Shown here: positions 5,274-8,041 of the stretch, in pieces
Numbering within the stretch: position 1 is the stretch's first letter
How the letters are laid out: every line of letters starts with the position of its first letter
Source: Dehalococcoidia bacterium
GTDB lineage: Bacteria > Chloroflexota > Dehalococcoidia > JACVQG01 > JAHKAY01
Assembly (NCBI GenBank): GCA_030744635.1
Contig: JASLQE010000254.1
Span: 1 to 8,041 of the forward strand
Length of the DNA stretch: 8,041 nucleotides
Direction: 5' to 3'
Notes under the pieces: model-generated
What the model saw: only the letters and a program-made list of their open reading frames with translations
Told to the model about the DNA's origin: nothing
Database searches by the model: none
Translations under genes and position numbers: made by a program

Positions 5274-6467
5274 ATGAGAATAGAAGCTCCCAGGTACACG
5301 GAGCGTTTTGGGGCGGTGCGGATTAACGAGGTGCAGAAGGTACTGGAGTTGGACAGTGGTCGGGCCAGGAAGATGTCGCTCCATGAGAACATCGCTGTCC
5401 GGAAGATAGAAGAAGACACACTCAAGGACTTCGAGGAGAAACTGGCTATCGTTATCCCCGTAAGGAACGAGAAACTGAAGCTATTTGAGGGTGTTATCAG
5501 CGGAGTGCCCCACGAATGCCTGACAATCGTCATTTCCAACAGCGACACCGAGAAGGTGGACCGGTTCAGGATGGAAAAAGACACCCTCAAGCAATATTGC
5601 CATTTCACCAGGCGAAATGCCCTGATAATTCACCAGAAGGACCCTGTGGTGGCCCGTGCCCTGGAGGCCGGTGGCTATACGGACATCCTTGACGAGGATG
5701 GGCTTGTCAGAAACGGCAAGGCGGAGGGCATGCTGCTGGCCATGATGATATCCATGATGGTCAAGAAGCAGTTCATAGGGTTCATAGACGCTGATAATTT
5801 CTTTCCCGGCTCGGTGTGGGAGTATGTCAGGTGCTATGCAGCCGGGTTCAGTATGGCCCAGTCCCAATATTCCATGGTCAGGGTGGTATGGCGTTACAAG
5901 CCCAAAGCCTCAGCGGGCATGCACTTCAGAAAATGGGGCCGGGTATCCGAGATTACCAACAAATGCATGAACTCCCTGATTTCGGTCAAGACCGGGTTTG
6001 ATACGGAAATTATAAAGACGGGCAACGCCGGCGAGCATGCCATAAGCCTTAAGCTGGCGGAGATACTGCCTTACGCATCCGGTTATGCTGTTGAACCCCA
6101 GGAGTTTGTGGCTATCTTTGAAGGGTTCGGCGGTGTTCTACCCTTATCGCATCAGACGGGAGCCAAGCAGGGAGTAGAGGTATTTCAGATAGAGACCAGG
6201 AACCCCCACCTGCATGAGGACAGGGGCACAGATCACCTTCAGGGAATGCTGGTACCTGGGCTGGGGGCTATCTACCATTCAAAACTGTGCGATTCTGACA
6301 CCAAACAGTTGGTTATCAACGAGTTGGCTCATCAGAAGGCCATCCAGCTGGAGGAAGAGCCAACCAAGCCACGTACATACCGCCCGCCCAAGGTGCTCAA
6401 TCTTAAGAAATTCGCTGCTGTTGTGGAAGAACATATGGCATCGTACTATGCCCTGAACGGCCAATAG
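5274..6467 (+). CDS. mpgS: Mannosyl-3-phosphoglycerate synthase
   Basis: This glycosyltransferase (GT55) joins GDP-mannose and 3-phosphoglycerate to give mannosyl-3-phosphoglycerate, the first committed step to the compatible solute mannosylglycerate, in the cytoplasm. Its 397 residues match the usual length. Family landmarks are LAIVIPVRNEKLKLFEGVIS (57-76), the nucleotide-sugar region; RNGKAEGM (147-154); the metal-binding DADN at 172-175; FRKWGRVSEITNKCMNSLIS (218-237); TGNAGEHAISLKLAEILPYA (249-268); and NPHLHE (310-315), whose histidines probably help bind metal. Nothing resembling the HAD phosphatase that removes the phosphate is attached at the C-terminus, unlike the bifunctional MgsD of Dehalococcoides, and no separate phosphatase gene is in the window. 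The ATG follows GAGGAGG closely, and a nested hairpin lies just before that site. It is co-directional with the oxidoreductase and the enolase-superfamily gene. No membrane segment or signal peptide is seen. Confidence 0.95.
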   Translation: MRIEAPRYTERFGAVRINEVQKVLELDSGRARKMSLHENIAVRKIEEDTLKDFEEKLAIVIPVRNEKLKLFEGVISGVPHECLTIVISNSDTEKVDRFRMEKDTLKQYCHFTRRNALIIHQKDPVVARALEAGGYTDILDEDGLVRNGKAEGMLLAMMISMMVKKQFIGFIDADNFFPGSVWEYVRCYAAGFSMAQSQYSMVRVVWRYKPKASAGMHFRKWGRVSEITNKCMNSLISVKTGFDTEIIKTGNAGEHAISLKLAEILPYASGYAVEPQEFVAIFEGFGGVLPLSHQTGAKQGVEVFQIETRNPHLHEDRGTDHLQGMLVPGLGAIYHSKLCDSDTKQLVINELAHQKAIQLEEEPTKPRTYRPPKVLNLKKFAAVVEEHMASYYALNGQ

Positions 6468-6510
6468 GGGGTGAATGAACTGCATGTAAGTGAATTGGGA
6501 AGCTGGTGCT

Positions 6511-6538
6511 GGCTAACCGCATGGGGGCACCCCCAGCC
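6511..6538 (+). repeat. Hairpin in the gap after mpgS
   Basis: GGGGG (6523-6527) and CCCCC (6530-6534) form a stem around CA, extended by GGCT (6511-6514) with AGCC (6535-6538) across an eight-base bulge. No T run follows. It sits in the 136-base gap between mpgS and the enolase-superfamily gene and may be a processing or weak termination structure. A two-base loop is tight, so the real fold may be shifted. Confidence 0.35.
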
Positions 6539-6603
6539 TGTAGCCTGTGTGGCGATAATCTGGGGCCAGCCGCTCCGCGTGCAGGCAAGGTATATCAGGT
6601 AAT

Positions 6604-7743
6604 ATGACGAGAATCACAAAAATAAAGATTGTTCCTCTTACTGTCCCGTATATTGCCCCTATATCCATCTCTCTGGGGACTATCTCCGAAGCCAGAAATG
6701 TTATCGTACGGCTATATACCGACAGTGGTGTAGAGGGGGTGGGGGAGGCCTCGCCGTTCGTTTTTGAATACAGTAATGAGACCCAGGAGAGCATCGTTGA
6801 GTTTCTGAACCAAATTGTACCTGAGTTGTTGCACATGGACCCGTTTGATGTAGAAAAAATACACGAGACCATGGACCGGACTGCCGGCAGTACTTGTGCT
6901 AAGTCCGCCGTCGATGTTGCGCTATACGACCTGATGGGTAAGATACTGGGGGTGCCGGTCTATCAGCTAATCGGTGGCAAGGTAAGGGAGTACATTCCTC
7001 TGTGGTATGCGGTAAGCTGGGACCGAGGGGTTGACAGCATGGCGCAGGAAGCGGAGCGATGGGTAAGCATGGGTTTCAAGGGTATCATGGTTAAGATTGG
7101 AAACGGGATAGAGGAGGATGAAAAGGCTTTGAGGCTGGTGAGAAGCAGAGTAGGCGGGGATGTGCCCATTATCGCTGACCCCAACCAGGCCTACTCTACC
7201 ACGGAAGCAGTTGAGCTTACGGAAAGGACCGCTGCTTATATAAATGCGCTGGAAGGCCCGGTGCAGGGCAGCAATATAGCCGGGTTGAAGAGTGTAAAGG
7301 ACCTGCATCTGGTCCCCGTAATCGCTGATGAAAGCCTGTTCTCATCTCCCGATGCCGTAACTCTGATACGGGAGCAAGCGGTTGATATGTTCCTGATAAA
7401 GCTGCTGAAAGTAGGGGGATTCTACAAAGCAAGAGAGATATTCTCCGTTGCGCGGGCCGCAGGAATCAGGTGTTGTGCGGCCAGTATGACCAGTTTGGGA
7501 ATAGGGCATCTGGCCAACCTCCATTTCGCCACTGCCTTTCCGCTCTTTGAAGGATTCGGGTTCGGCTTTGAGAACCTGTTTCAGATATTTGGCACGGAGC
7601 AGGGAATCCGGCAGAGGGATGTCTGCGTTACTCCCCCATTGCAAGACGGGCATTTCAGGGTGCCCGGGGGGCCTGGGCTGGGTTGTACCCTGATAGAGAG
7701 TCAAATCAAAAGATACGCTTTGGAAGAGATATTACATGAATAA
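6604..7743 (+). CDS. Enolase-superfamily enzyme, muconate-lactonizing/dipeptide-epimerase subgroup
   Basis: The 379-residue product has the N-terminal capping domain (about 1-125) and the beta/alpha barrel of the mandelate racemase/muconate lactonizing family. Such enzymes abstract a proton next to a carboxylate using Mg2+ and lysines. The metal ligands are Asp192 (IIADPNQAY), Glu217 (NALEGPV) and Asp242 (VIADES). The lysine across the barrel is Lys266 (FLIKLLKVGG). On the second strand the usual KxK motif reads Met162-Val-Lys164, so the general-base lysine is kept but its partner is lost. The positions match muconate cycloisomerase and Ala-Glu epimerase closely. Cycloisomerase, epimerase, racemase and dehydratase activities all remain possible. 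Only a weak AGG precedes the ATG. The gene follows mpgS after 136 bases and precedes an amidotransferase; whether it acts on the same solute pathway is unknown. Confidence 0.9.
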   Translation: MTRITKIKIVPLTVPYIAPISISLGTISEARNVIVRLYTDSGVEGVGEASPFVFEYSNETQESIVEFLNQIVPELLHMDPFDVEKIHETMDRTAGSTCAKSAVDVALYDLMGKILGVPVYQLIGGKVREYIPLWYAVSWDRGVDSMAQEAERWVSMGFKGIMVKIGNGIEEDEKALRLVRSRVGGDVPIIADPNQAYSTTEAVELTERTAAYINALEGPVQGSNIAGLKSVKDLHLVPVIADESLFSSPDAVTLIREQAVDMFLIKLLKVGGFYKAREIFSVARAAGIRCCAASMTSLGIGHLANLHFATAFPLFEGFGFGFENLFQIFGTEQGIRQRDVCVTPPLQDGHFRVPGGPGLGCTLIESQIKRYALEEILHE

Positions 7744-7788
7744 TACCTTGATGTACCAAGCTTTGGAGCAAGGTGGAACACCGGTGAT

Positions 7789-7893
7789 ATGAGTTGGAAA
7801 GTTGCTGTGATGGATCAACGAGGTAAGTGTGTGGTGATGGTGGCACTTGAGCCAAGGCGGGGGCCGGTGTGGCATGAAAGGGGGAAGTTCTAA
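7789..7893 (+). CDS. Possible small ORF coupled to the amidotransferase gene
   Basis: An ATG at 7789 opens 34 codons reading MSWKVAVMDQRGKCVVMVAL, then a basic tail EPRRGPVWHERGKF. Its TAA overlaps the ATG of the next gene by one base (TAATG), the arrangement used for translational coupling. The frame is actually open from just after the enolase-superfamily stop at 7743, and the only ribosome-site candidate, AAGGTGG, lies about twelve bases upstream. I recognise no family. It may be a real small protein, a leader peptide, or chance in a short spacer. Confidence 0.3.
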   Translation: MSWKVAVMDQRGKCVVMVALEPRRGPVWHERGKF

Positions 7894-8041
7894 TGTGTGG
7901 AATTGCGGGAGTAGTGGCTACGGATGGGGCAGATGTTGCGCCATCACTACGGCTGATGCTGAATGCTATGCGCCACCGCGGCCCCGATGGAGCTGGCTAC
8001 CTGGTAGGTAACAATCTCTGCCGGGCGGACAACGTAGATGG
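7893..8041 (+). CDS. Class II glutamine amidotransferase, asparagine-synthase-like (partial, N-terminus)
   Basis: Forty-nine codons are present before the window ends. The start MCGIAGVV places the catalytic Cys2 of N-terminal-nucleophile amidotransferases directly after the initiator methionine, and MRHRGPDGAGY (26-36) is the glutamine-binding signature of this class. The domain hydrolyses glutamine and passes ammonia to a second domain, which is off the edge. Asparagine synthase (AsnB) and its many relatives that amidate other carboxylates fit best. GlmS and PurF usually diverge from this HRGPDG form. Stand-alone glutaminase domains of archaeal type cannot be excluded. AGGGGG eight bases before the ATG supports the start, which overlaps the stop of a 34-codon ORF by one base. 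Confidence 0.88.
   Translation, partial: MCGIAGVVATDGADVAPSLRLMLNAMRHRGPDGAGYLVGNNLCRADNVD

Noticed and set aside
5274..6467. Bifunctional MgsD-type synthase/phosphatase
   Set aside because: The protein ends at 397 residues with synthase sequence only; no HAD phosphatase motif is present.

Overview
The window looks like a piece of a moderately GC-rich bacterial chromosome, most likely Chloroflexota and plausibly Dehalococcoidia or the related SAR202 group. The clue is the 5' half of a 16S rRNA gene at the left edge on the minus strand, whose opening (GATAAACGCTGGCGGCGCGC, then TTAATGCATGCAAGTCGAACGG) reads like that phylum. The placement is from memory of 16S signatures, not from a search. 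A gene for the compatible solute mannosylglycerate, which is known from Dehalococcoides and many thermophiles, fits but does not prove it.

Layout, left to right. Positions 1-676 are the 5' part of 16S rRNA (minus), with its own sigma-70-type promoter (735-763) and a boxA-like leader motif (707-717). Positions 868-2587 hold a minus-strand group: a carboxymuconolactone decarboxylase (CMD) family protein, a 452-base gap carrying the C-terminal scrap of a thiolase, then a tightly coupled pair made of a VOC/methylmalonyl-CoA-epimerase-like protein and a second CMD protein. The pair is transcribed divergently from a 3-hydroxyisobutyrate-dehydrogenase-type enzyme (2683-3582). Overlapping promoter elements and a short inverted repeat fill the 95 bases between them. 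Together these genes suggest catabolism of carboxylic or hydroxy acids, or of CoA thioesters, with no substrate determined.

Positions 3583-4199 contain no convincing gene. From about 4200 to the right edge all genes point right: a Gfo/Idh/MocA oxidoreductase, mannosyl-3-phosphoglycerate synthase (mpgS), an enolase-superfamily enzyme of the muconate-lactonizing subgroup, possibly a very small ORF, and the start of a class II glutamine amidotransferase (asparagine-synthase-like) that runs off the edge. The synthase would join GDP-mannose and 3-phosphoglycerate. The phosphatase that normally completes mannosylglycerate is neither fused to it nor present in the window.

The most interesting idea is that the rightward genes form a locus for a modified mannosylglycerate-type solute. 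An amidotransferase beside mpgS brings to mind mannosylglyceramide, the amide form known from Rhodothermus. This is an inference from gene order only. Other points worth a second look are the loss of the first lysine of the KxK motif in the enolase-superfamily enzyme, the thiolase remnant, the divergent promoter region, and a nested hairpin directly before mpgS.
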